Made by a program: the position numbers and the translations under genes. Shown piece by piece: positions 1 to 9,405 of a DNA stretch of 23,568 nt. Each line of letters starts with the position of its first letter. The first letter of the stretch is position 1. The notes under the pieces were generated by a model. It did not search any database and was not told the origin of the DNA. It saw only the letters and a list, made by a program, of their open reading frames with translations. This DNA is from Flammulina velutipes (taxonomy: Eukaryota > Basidiomycota > Agaricomycetes > Agaricales > Physalacriaceae): contig JAALGH010000020.1 in NCBI GenBank assembly GCA_011800155.1, forward strand, positions 1-23,568, in the 5' to 3' direction.

Positions 1-2247
1 CACAAGTGACTCACGGAGGATCGGTAGGAAATATGGATTAGGAAGTGATTGCTCTGCCTCCCATTGCACAACCTGTTTTGTCCATCGTTCGATGTCTTCC
101 GCCGGCATTATTTCCGTGAACTCTTGATGAATGGTGCTCTGAATGTTGTATTCCCACAATGCGTTAGCTTCACGTTGGTGAAGGCTGCCGGCTAAAGACG
201 GTGTCAGTTGAAGTAGAGTGCTTGACAAAAAATTACGAACCCATGCCTGTCGTCTTCTCCCAATTATGCGCACTCATTCTACGATCCAAGATATCGTGAC
301 GGCTCCCTGGCAGCATCTCCTTCGTCGACGAGGCAGCATGGTTCAGACTGGACCATGTACGCTCAATGCCTTCCCCATCCGTACGGCCCACACCCGGTTG
401 AACATGCATGCTGAATTGGGACTGACAGTGCAAGTGGTGACCACGGCAGTGGCATTTGGGAACACCATACCCAAGTTTGATGTCGGGTGAGAGACGCTGC
501 GCGGCTGGCAACGTCTCCATACGTTTCAGCAACCGATGGACCATTAGCAGACGATGTCGTAAGAGTAAAAAAGTCGCTGAAGACCTGTATCCTTGGCGCC
601 CGACGTCGCAATCCAATCCATGTTACAATACCTGGCCGTGGGTGAGAAGTTTTCTAGGCCAATAATGTAAGAACATACCGCTCTCCTCATTGAAGATCTC
701 CAACACCAAGAGGTCGGATCATCTCATGGCGTGCGCACAACACACATCCCCACTCCTGTAGACTGTAGACCCGCGCTATTCTTCGACTCAGCGTGCGCCA
801 GCGTCTTAAAACCGCTGCAAGTGCTTATCTACGCGAAGTTGAGCTCATGGATTGATGGAAAGGAAACCGAAGACTTACATCGTTCTGCCTGGGGTGCTGC
901 ATCACCCAAGTGATATATTCCGCGGGAGGACAGAAATAGGCCAGTCCGGTATGCAAACCAGGATCGGCTGAGCTGAGTCGACGCAGATTGCTCAGTCGAA
1001 AGTTCGCGTCGAGAGCCAAAATCAACATATAGAGGAAGCTGGGTAACAGGGTCAAATGACGTCCGACAAGGAAGAAACAGACGTACCTATCCTCTTTGGC
1101 GGACTTCCAGTCCACGGGAAGGTTCACATCGACGCGTGGGCAGGCAGGGCAAGGAATCGCCAACTCGCCGGGCTTCGTCGTCGATATGCCATCTGGTATG
1201 GCCCCCCGTCCCCCTCTTTTCATCATCTTCAAATGTCCGTATTGTCGGTTCATGCGGAGCAAAGACTTGTAGCGAGTCTGACGAGCGGTTAGAATAAGTT
1301 TGATATAATAGTGGTTACTCACCTTTGGGATATTGATCGCTAACGCGTCAGTCATCTTCGCCAAAGCATTATAATATTCGTAGATTGAGCATTTGCCCGA
1401 GGCTGCAAGCTTTTCGTATGTCTCCAACGTCCGGAAAGTGGTCCCTGTCTTAGGGTACCGCGTAGTCGATGGGAAGATTTCTGCACGCAAAAGTTGGATG
1501 CGACGCGGTACCGAGTGGGAGCAGCCGCAAAAATCTGCATTTATCTTGGACAAGCCGTGTTCGTGGATGATCGTAAAGTCCTTGACGGGGATAGGATTCG
1601 AGCAATGTCCTCCATCGTTGTGACCAAACTGGACCCGTAATCCCAGCTGCTGAAGAGTCTGACGCTCGAAAAATTGGCCGTTCCAAAACTGTCACCATGT
1701 TAGACATGCTTCCCGTAGTCAATGAAAGCGTACCTTGAGACGATGGAACGGAAGACGACTGTGATTGTTGAGAACACATTCACTGCATTCCAGCCTTGTT
1801 CCCCAGCAATCTTTACAGGCGTAAACCACTTCTTCCATAGTGCCACACGCGCATGCTGATCCGGCAGCGTCCCCCCTACCCTCTAAGCGCACCATTTCGT
1901 ATAGGAATTCTTGGGGCTGCCCATCTGCGACCCATTGCAACATGTTCTTATCCTGAGAACAATTTAGTACGTGTACGTGTCTTACAGGATAGTGAACAAC
2001 GTACCGAGTTCGCGTATCTGTGCTTATATGGCTTGGGTGGAGGCTGCGATATTGAAGGAGTGAGGTCGATTGACGCGGAATTTTGGCCTTGGTCGATACG
2101 CGCACAAGGCACTGGAATAGAAGTGATATATCGACGTCCATCAGCGGATGTGGCCACTACGCGCGCGGGAAGAAAAGTATCGTCAATGTCGTCGTCGTCC
2201 GCACGTACTGCTTTGAGGGTACATTTCTTGGTGGAGGCCTTCTTCAT
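1..2247 (-). pseudogene. KDZ-family transposase, left copy (KDZ-L), decayed and cut by the window edge
   Basis: This is the remnant of a DDE-type DNA transposase that aligns exon for exon with the intact copy at 17886-21602. The start is the ATG at 2247. Exons read 2247-2005, 1952-1734 (CxC2-like Cys cluster ending in LPFHRLK), 1688-1323, 1277-1087, 1038-879 (contains ALDANFRL, first catalytic Asp), 828-679 and 631 to about 235, then an exon entering the window edge (HQEFTEIMPAEDIERW). Exon 6 has one extra base near 738 and a TGA at 689-687 where KDZ-R has CGA. Exon 7 has a TAA at 546-544 just after YDIVC, where KDZ-R has CAA, and then a frame change. The DGEGIER block with the catalytic Glu survives in the shifted frame. 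It therefore cannot encode an active transposase. The C-terminal part lies outside the window. The match to KDZ is clear; the decay is seen directly. Confidence 0.85.
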
Positions 2248-2552
2248 GATGATGATGATCAACAAGCAGTATTGCCGTATTTGGTTCAGTTGGTAAGTCA
2301 GGTGATATTCAAAGCACAGCAATACGATTTTGTAGCGACAAGAAAAATACAGATAGACTACGAAAACAAATATGACAGCAAATACAGCAAGTATGTAGTA
2401 GATTTTTAGTAGTTGGTATCGTCACGGATATGGGGACATGCGCGGGGGGATTGACAGACTCCGGAACATCAACAGCACGACGGCCATACCAGGGCGACAG
2501 GGAGCGGCGTGATCATGTTCGCAGAAGCGAACCCCGTATGCTCCCTCGAAGT
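2248..2552. other. Intergenic region between gene H and KDZ-L
   Basis: This is about 300 bp of AT-rich sequence between the stop of H and the start of KDZ-L, both on the minus strand. It should hold the 3' end of H and the promoter of KDZ-L. A reading frame continues past the H stop, but no recognisable motif of the E/H family is seen in it. No tRNA, repeat or convincing terminator was found. Confidence 0.4.
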
Positions 2553-3035
2553 TCATGATACGGTGGGTAATGCGATGGCGCCCCAATTGTAATCCAACCA
2601 AACCATGATCTTCTAGGCAATGTTGTGAGTAACGCGACAAGATAAATGTGTGAGTAGAACTAACATCGACGAGCGCCTGGATACGCGGAATTTTCGTTAC
2701 AAAGGTAGCCATATCCACGTTGGATTCAGAGTACTCGGAATCAGGGCTGGGCTCGAAGTCGTCGGGGAGGAACCACGGGAACGTTTTGAGGAATATGGGG
2801 ATGATGACTACGCGGCTGGTCAGTGATATACAGAGAGTAAAAGAAAAACACGTACCCCCATTGGCGTAGGCATCAGCGGACTCCCGACCACCTTCGTCGT
2901 CACACCTTTCCATATACTCCACCCAGAGTGATGAGAGCAGTTCCTTGCGTTTGCCAAAGAACGGTTGGCTAAGATCGAATCAGTAAATGGTAAAGCAGCA
3001 GCAAAGAAAACTTACAATTTCGTGTCCGTCGCCAT
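2553..3035 (-). CDS. Gene H: N-terminal-only member of the E family, 111 aa
   Basis: Four exons give an in-frame 111-residue product: 3035-3016, 2968-2856, 2807-2665 and 2612-2553, all GT-AG. The third exon must use the acceptor at CGTAG, because the nearer CAG leads straight to a stop. The product follows the start of gene E: a tiny first exon, an FF..R..LL..LW.EY stretch, then FLKTFPWFLPDDFEP (in E, YLARYPWYLKMEVEP), then an intron placed as in E and IMVWLDYN (in E, IPKWLAHRYN). It stops there, whereas E continues for several hundred residues. It is either a truncated copy or a short family version. It occupies the position next to the transposase that gene G holds in the right cluster. Function is unknown. 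An unseen downstream exon is possible. Confidence 0.6.
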
Positions 3036-3204
3036 TGTTTGAAAAGAAAAGCTGCAGGACGGATCAAAAAAATTTATTGACTTAGCAGCGGAGTCTGAAT
3101 AATTATAAGGTCCGACTTGTGAGCGCTGAGTGACAACAAAAAATCAACAAGACAATAGAATGATAAATACAGTACAAAGATGGCTATATATCAAAAATAA
3201 GATA

Positions 3205-6200
3205 CTAGAATTCAGGACCCCAAGCGCTGTCCATATACATAGAACCCCTCACGCGGATATCCTCTGAACGAATCATTGTGGCGCGACGTGCGTGTTCTGC
3301 GCGGACTGCGACAGCTATCCGAGCAGACTCCTCGAGGAGCGTGGCATACGCATTGCCATTTTCGACAGCAGCAGCAACCCCGCCGTTTTCCTCGTTGTCC
3401 TCGACCTTGATGTCCTTGTCCTCCTCTTCCACCTTGACGTCGGCGTCATCCTCCATCTTGACGTCGGCGTCATCCTCCATCTTGACGTCGGCGTCATCCT
3501 CCACCTTGACGTCGACGTCCGAGTCGTCTTCCACCGCATAGAGGAGGAGCTCGTCGACTTCCGACTCATCAGAGTCAGAAGACGAACACCTCGAAAAGCA
3601 CCAGTCGTTGATAAAATGACGGACTTCGGCATCATAATCGACGTCGGAGGTAAATGTCTCCTCGTTGACTATGGCATCCAAGGGATAGTGCGGGAACGAC
3701 TCGTCATCGGAGTCGGAGCCAGACTCGGACGATGGGAACGGTATAGGAGACGATAGGTCGAATGGTGACATCAGACCGTCATCCTCGAGGGAGGATAGTG
3801 TGGGCGCGGGAGATGCAAACTGGTATGGACTCTCAATCGAAGACACAGAGCTACTCTCTGGGGTCGGCGAATGAGCGGCCAGAGAATGGGATTGGCTGGC
3901 TGGCGTGAGTGAGCGGTCACGGTCGTCAGCAGGGACGGGAGCGCCAACGGGGACGGTAGCACCAGCGGGGACGACAGCACCAGCGGGGACGACAGCACCA
4001 GCGGGGACGACAGCACCAACGGGGACGGCAGCGCCAACGGGGATGACACGCTTGAGGTTCCAGCTTGGACGGGGGCGGGGACGGATAGGCGATGGCTCTG
4101 GGACCTCGACAGTCTCGATGGTCGGAAGAGTCCATGGGGTCTTCGAGAAGAGAAAGAGGAATTTCGAGACGCCGTAGTTTAGCAGAGGCATCAACGTCCT
4201 CTGTTAATGGTTGAGTACATTGCACAATACAAATAAGTTAAAAAGTGACCCACCTCCATATCGGCAATCTGGCGATCTTCAAAATCGTCCAAGGACTCCC
4301 AGACGATACGCCCAAGAGGGAAATCCATGCGATAGGCGATCTTGAGGCGCTCAAGATAGTCATCGACCTCGTCTTGGTTCCCACTCTGTCTCGCCAGGAT
4401 GTATGCCCGGACGCGTGGCATGATCCAGCCACGTCCTGCAGAGAAAGAGACCTAAAACGACGCGTCAGACGCGTGTGGTGGGAAGATGAGAAAAACATTA
4501 CCGGAGGAAGGACGGGAAGAGCGAGCATGTTTTTCTGTGGACGGTGACGGGTTTTGCGCGTCTTTTTTGGCGGCGGTGCAGGAGGTGGAGACTCTGCGTC
4601 GTCGCGCGTATTGGTAGCCTGATAACACAGTCAATACATGTCGAAAACGCGTAAACAAATTTACCTTGCGGATAACCGGAAACGATAATTTGTTTGATTG
4701 GTAGGGCATCTTCGATGCTCACCTGTAGTCATAGAATTTCTAAAAGTGTTGGGTTGTATCCCAAAAAAATGATAGGTATTTGTTGGGTTCTATCCCTGTG
4801 GGATATATCCCAACTCAAGAGAGCTGGAAAATTGCCTTCTTTGGAGGAGATTAGATAGAGAACTGGGTGATTAGATAGAGATATGCTCAAAGGAGTACCA
4901 CTGAATTGATGGATTGATGAAGAGCAAGGAGGAGGAGAGGATGGGGAAATGTGGCCACATAGGGGGATGCAGATCAGGAACATTGATGTCATTGATGGGG
5001 AGGAAGGATGAGGATGGGGATGGGGGATGGATAGCAGGGCCTAAATGTGGCACCAGAATGCGCATTAGGCTATTGCCAGGGTATGAGGAGGGTGGGAGAG
5101 GGCACCTAGGGGTCAAAAAATCGAGCCCATTCTAACCATCTGCATTAGGTAGGGACAGCTAGCAGCTGCTGAAACCAGCAATAAAACGATGTGTGGCGCA
5201 TTTTTAATCGGGGAGCACATACCTCGGATCAACCTGGGGTTGCTCTAGATGTCTTCTCCTTGAAAAATGAATGTGTGCAGCACAAAGAACCATGTAAAAA
5301 GACAAATATCTGGCTGAGAAACAAGCAAAACATTATTGAACATCCATCAAAAGTACCAAAAAGGGAGCAGCACTTTTCCCTCGCATTCTGGTGACCTAAA
5401 ACCACTTGTAGATCGTCCATGGACCTTTGGGGCATTGCATATGATACTCAGTTAGGTCCCCAGGTCAACAGGATCATTGCATTTGGTCAAAATACCCCAA
5501 AAACGCGCCACACATCGTCGAGCCAGCCCACCTGCTTGCCATCACCTGGGGACACTTTGTACTCGAAGATATATGTATATAGACTTCTAACCATGAGTTA
5601 GATGGACCCTGGAGTGTGAAAAATGCGGTCAAAACCTTGGATATACCCCAAATAATGTTTCTCATGAAAACACATACACCATCAACTTCCCCTGACCTCT
5701 GGGTCGTCCCAATGTGTTCTATTATCATTATAGATGATTAATTAGCATCCCAGGAGTCCCTACAGTGTGTGAAAATGCGACTATTCATACATATCCTTTT
5801 ACCCTCTTTGCTTAATTATATACAGAAATCCTCATATCTGAGAGCTAGGATTCATTGGAAACATGTTTTTAGATGATAATAAACATATTAGATCACTCAG
5901 TTCGTTCCCAAGCACTGTATATTTCAAAGAAGTTATAAATGTCTGAAAAATCAACATGTGTTCCTATCAAGTTACAGACGTTCCCAAAAGGCATGTCGGA
6001 TCATCAAAACTTTCAAAAAGAATTCAACAACTCAAAAAAATCGTAGCTCGCTCAATACTGCTCAGAACCTATGTAGCTTAGTGCCATATTTTCATAAATG
6101 AAAGCATCATATACGATACAGAAATGAGTTTGGAACGCGTGAGCAAGACGGTCTTTGATGTTGAATCAGTATGGCCAAACGACGACATGTTTCAATGTCG

Positions 6201-7651
6201 CGCATCTACAGTGGCTACATTATTTCTGTTACTAGATTATAAGTAACTAAAAATATGGCGCAAAGCCAGATAGATTCCAAGCAGTATTGAGTGAGCTACG
6301 ATTTTTTAAGTTGTTGAATCTTTTTGAAAGTTTTGATGATCTGACATGCCTTTTGGGAACGTCTGTATAGAGTAATAGGTCAAATATGCATATTTTGATG
6401 AAAGTTCGCATTTTGGGTATCCAGACTGATGAAGGGAAGGCTTAAAACTATATAGAAACATTATTAGAACATATCTTAAGAGTCTACAGGTGAAAGGAAG
6501 TTGATTATATGTGTCAAAAGTGAATATCATAATTTGGGGTATATCATTAATATTCGCATTTTCACACACTGGAGAGACTCCTGGGATGCTAATTAATCAT
6601 CTATAATGATAATAGAACACATTGGGACGACCCAGAGGTCAGGGGAAGTTGATGGTGTATGTGTTTTCATGAGAAACATTATTTGGGTATATCCAAGGTT
6701 TTGACCGCATTTTTCACACTCCAGGGTCCATCTAACTCATGGTTAGAAGTCTATATACATATATCTTCGAGTACAAAGTGTCCTCAGGTGATGGCAAGCA
6801 GGTGGGCTGGCTCGACGATGTGTGGCGCGTTTTTGGGGTATTTTGACCAAATGCAATGATCCTGTTGACCTGGGGACCTAACTGAGTATCATATGCAATG
6901 CCCCAAAGGTCCATGGACGATCTACAAGTGGTTTTAGGTCACCAGAATGCGAGGGAAAAGTGCTGCTCCCTTTTTGGTACTTTTGATGGATGTTCAATAA
7001 TGTTTTGCTTGTTTCTCAGCCAGATATTCGTCTTTTTACATGGTTCTTTGTGCTGCACACATTCATTTTTCAAGGAGAAGACATCTAGAGCAACCCCAGG
7101 TTGATCCGAGGTATGTGCTCCCCGATTAAAAATGCGCCACACATCGTTTTATTGCTGGTTTCAGCAGCTGCTAGCTGTCCCTACCTAATGCAGATGGTTA
7201 GAATGGGCTCGATTTTTTGACCCCTAGGTGCCCTCTCCCCACCCTCCTCATACCCTGGCAATAGCCTAATGCGCATTCTGGTGCCACATTTAGGCCCTGC
7301 TATCCATCCCCCATCCCCCATCCCCATCCTTCCTCCCCATCAATGACATCAATGTTCCTGATCTGCATCCCCCTGTGTGGCCACATTTCCCCATCCTCTC
7401 ATCCTCCATCTACATCAATTCCCCTGATCTTCATCCTGTCCTAAACGAGATAGATTGTACCTGGCCTTTTTGGCTATCTGAGCTGCTTACATGATACACC
7501 CAAAATGGACATAGCTCCGGACCACCTGGGATTCTATCCCTACAAATACCTATCATTTATCCCACCAGATCCCAGAACATTTGTAGAAATTCTACTACTA
7601 GGGCTCCGATGCTTTTGTCTGCTGGCGAGTGGTGGAGGCAACCTTGGGCAT
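3205..7651 (-). CDS. Gene C: accessory protein (D-like architecture), exon 1 split by a foldback element
   Basis: Minus-strand gene with coding exons 4618-4502 (117 nt), 4451-4254 (198 nt) and 4200-3205. All introns are phase 0 and GT-AG. Gene D has exons of 117, 201 and 435 nt with the same phases, so I treat C and D as relatives although sequence similarity is weak. The likely first exon is at 7651-7601 (MPKVASTTRQQTKASEP). It is separated from its donor-like end (CTACAG then GTGAGC at 4722) by the 2.9 kb element. An alternative start is the ATG at 4709 (MPYQSNKLS). The conserved middle exon is helical and charged (LERLKIAYRMDFPLGRIVWE). The long last exon holds a VPxGAx hexapeptide repeat, a Ser/Pro-rich stretch and an acidic array of repeated VKxE motifs. 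Function is unknown; low-complexity acidic tails are common in nuclear proteins. With the insertion present, normal expression is doubtful. Confidence 0.6.
3433..3516 (-). repeat. 24-bp coding tandem repeat in gene C (acidic VKxE units)
   Basis: Units start at 3433, 3457, 3481 and 3505 and encode the eight-residue unit DDADVKME or close variants. The flanking sequence adds an IKVE. Each unit carries a hydrophobic-Lys-x-Glu tetrad. Confidence 0.85.
3931..4046 (-). repeat. 18-bp coding tandem repeat in gene C (VPxGAx hexapeptide)
   Basis: Six to seven copies of an 18 bp unit encode VPAGAV or VPVGAx. The central copies are identical at the DNA level, so they expanded recently. The unit resembles low-complexity structural linkers and carries no known function. 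Confidence 0.85.
4728..5785 (+). repeat. Left arm of the foldback element
   Basis: Reverse complement of 6548-7600, with small indels in the outer 350 bp and near identity further in. Nested inside is a ~330 bp block (5187-5517) bounded by 13 bp inverted repeats, CGATGTGTGGCGC and GCGCCACACATCG. Confidence 0.85.
5974..6366. repeat. Inner inverted-repeat pair and unique centre of the foldback element
   Basis: Arms 5974-6062 and 6280-6366 match with scattered differences and read outward from a ~220 bp centre. No open frame or known motif was seen in the centre. Confidence 0.7.
6548..7600 (-). repeat. Right arm of the foldback element
   Basis: Mirror of the left arm. It repeats the nested ~330 bp block, between about 6815 and 7146, with the same 13 bp bounding repeats. 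The outermost 200 bp is more diverged than the inner part, which suggests patchy gene conversion or indels since insertion. Confidence 0.85.
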
Positions 7652-8024
7652 TGTGAAGTGATGAATGAGTAGAGATAAGGAATAAAAAACTGGAGGGAGA
7701 GCTTTATAGTCGCGAAATAAGGTTTATTCGACTCCGCCTTGTCTCTAGCAACTCAGCTGCCAGGACTTGTGCCCGGCAGTGAATTGGCAGCCTGGCAGCC
7801 TGGGAGCCTGCCTGGGACCATGGAAGCGTCGCAGCGAGGTACGACGCGAGAAGGCGCAAGGCGAAGACATGTTTGACGTAAGAATTCCCGATACGGGCCT
7901 GGCACAGTGAGGCGGTAGGGCAATAGTCGAATTGAGCATCGGCGAGGGAGCGACTTACCCAGGCGGCGACATAGCATAGCACTAATAAACAAGAGCGTCA
8001 ATGAAACCAGGAAATGACAATGAA
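7652..8024. other. Intergenic region between gene A and the predicted start of gene C
   Basis: This is 373 bp, close to the 341 bp that separates B and D in the right cluster. Short minus-strand frames of 64-92 codons exist here, but they overlap one another in different frames and lack splice or family support. I see no gene. Confidence 0.4.
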
Positions 8025-8752
8025 TTACGACTGTTGGTACAAAAGACTACGGTCCTGCCTGGCAATGAGCATGGTCCCTTTGGCCCCGTGCTTCCGTAAG
8101 TCCATAACGTAGCCTAACATCGTCTCCATGCGAGTGCGTATGGCGACGCCGTCGTGGTACATTTGGTGAGAGACGCCGCCTTCGCTACGAATCTTGTCGA
8201 GTTCCTGTTGGCACGAATCGACCCAATCCTGGAGTAGGTTTTCATGGGCGACGAGCTCAGCAAAAGCCTCCTCGTTGCTGCGATGCACCTTGAAGTTTCT
8301 GCAAATTGTTGAAGCCCAGCCAACGAGGGAGTTTCCAGAATCAGCGCGAAGCCTAGCGTCCAGTGCGCGCATGCGACGGAGGCTGCGATTCATGAGCTGT
8401 TCGTCGACAAGCCTGTCAGGAGGTGAGCGGTGCAACATGAAGGAGAACAACAACAGACTTGGGAGCAGTAGGTGGCACAGGAGCCTGTTGTCGACGCTTC
8501 CTGTCAAGTTTCGCCGCCTTCCGGTCGTACTTGTTCTTTGCTGCTTGAAGTCGCTCAGACCGATGGCTGCAAGTGTCGAGTGGTAAGAAACCAAGCCAGA
8601 CAAATGAACCAAGAGACGCACTTTTCATAATCTCTGCGCTTCCGTTCACGAGCGGCCTCCTGACGCTCCTCCGTCGAGTGGTAGAGAGTTGGTCGTCCAC
8701 GCTTTTTCCTACAAGGCCTGTCAGTTCGAATGGAGTGAGAGAGATATGCCAT
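8025..8752 (-). CDS. Gene A: basic N-terminus plus coiled-coil accessory protein, 208 aa (paralogue of B)
   Basis: Three exons, 8752-8622, 8566-8459 and 8412-8025, with GT-AG introns of 55 and 46 nt. The start is the first Met after in-frame TAG and TAA codons. A possible 5'-UTR intron lies at 8864-8759. The N-terminus is basic: a KKRGRPTLYHSTEERQEAAR motif, then RKRRDYEKN, a fungal pattern loosely recalling a bZIP basic region. A long helical part follows (LVDEQLMNRSLRRMRALDARL), then a conserved end (RQDRSLLYQQS). Gene B matches throughout: exon 2 is 108 nt in both, intron phases are the same, and B ends in KDRRLLYQQKV. Role unknown; a DNA-binding or transposase-partner role is inference only, from the basic region and position. 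Confidence 0.75.
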
Positions 8753-9405
8753 ACATTACTAATCGAATGCCGAGCCAGGAGTGGTTGTTTGGGGTCGGAG
8801 TATCGTGAGACCGTCAAGGTTGGTGGTGGTCGGAGGTCAAATCAGAAATCCGTAAGGGACTTACCTTTGAGGTTTGAGTTCTTGAGACTTTTATTGAGAC
8901 TTTTATTCAGCCTCTTGGGAATGGATGAAAGGGTCCTAGATAGCAAAAGCAGATGGTAATTAAATGTTATCTCACTATTCAAATTGTGAACGGGAGAGCA
9001 GGTTAAACTACAAATGTCCGAACTTCAAAAGGCCTCCAAAAAAGTTATCCAGACATTAATAAGACATCTATTCAGGTTTATATGAAATGATTCTAAATAG
9101 TAAGGAATACATTGCAAATGCTGTCCAGCATTGTATTTCTGTTATAGATAGGTGAGTAGGCACAACGAGCGTGCTATAAGTGCGAGTTATGTCGACGACA
9201 AGGATTCAAAGTGAAGCTCGGATCAATACCGATCATACTGATCGACCCGATAGGTATATCGTACCGACTGACCGATGGGTATGGCCCTATTTGTACAGCG
9301 CTTAGTAAATTTCCTGTCCTCGCCCACTTTTTTTACTATCAACCGTGCTCAAGTCGCGTCGAAGTCGTGTTTTACTGCTCTTTTTCTACGCACATTCAGG
9401 GCATC
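8753..9405. promoter_or_regulatory. Divergent intergenic region between genes A and E
   Basis: Genes A and E start on opposite sides of this ~650 bp gap, so it should contain both promoters. It holds a 13 bp tandem (GAGACTTTTATT, near 8883-8909) and a stretch at 9220-9285 rich in short ACCGAT, CGATC and related words in both orientations. No TATA box was assigned with confidence and no terminal inverted repeat was found. Confidence 0.4.

Larger units (their letters stand above)
4728..7600. mobile_element. 2.9-kb foldback element (long inverted repeats), non-coding
   Basis: The two halves are reverse complements of each other. Outer arms are about 4728-5785 and 6548-7600. An inner pair is about 5974-6062 and 6280-6366, with a unique centre of roughly 220 bp. 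Both ends share TAGAATTTCTA just inside the boundary. Over 5190-5620 and 6710-7142 the arms are almost identical: mirrored frames of 67 and 68 codons translate identically, and a 60-codon pair differs at one residue. There is no transposase, so any movement would depend on another element. A 3-bp CTA flanks both sides and may be a target duplication, but the exact ends are not fixed. It sits between the start codon of gene C and the rest of that gene. A recent inverted duplication of an older repeat is the alternative. Confidence 0.75.

Noticed and set aside
3278..3756. Plus-strand frames opposite gene C (Ser/Thr-rich and Val/Leu-rich)
   Set aside because: They are mirrors of the 24 bp coding repeat of gene C.
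5191..7142. Mirrored 60-68 codon frames in the foldback arms as possible genes
   Set aside because: Their identity comes from the inverted repeat itself; no family, splice or start-context support.
8718..8754. 37-nt intron creating the start codon of gene A
   Set aside because: Too short for an ordinary fungal intron; an in-frame ATG at 8752 gives a simpler start.
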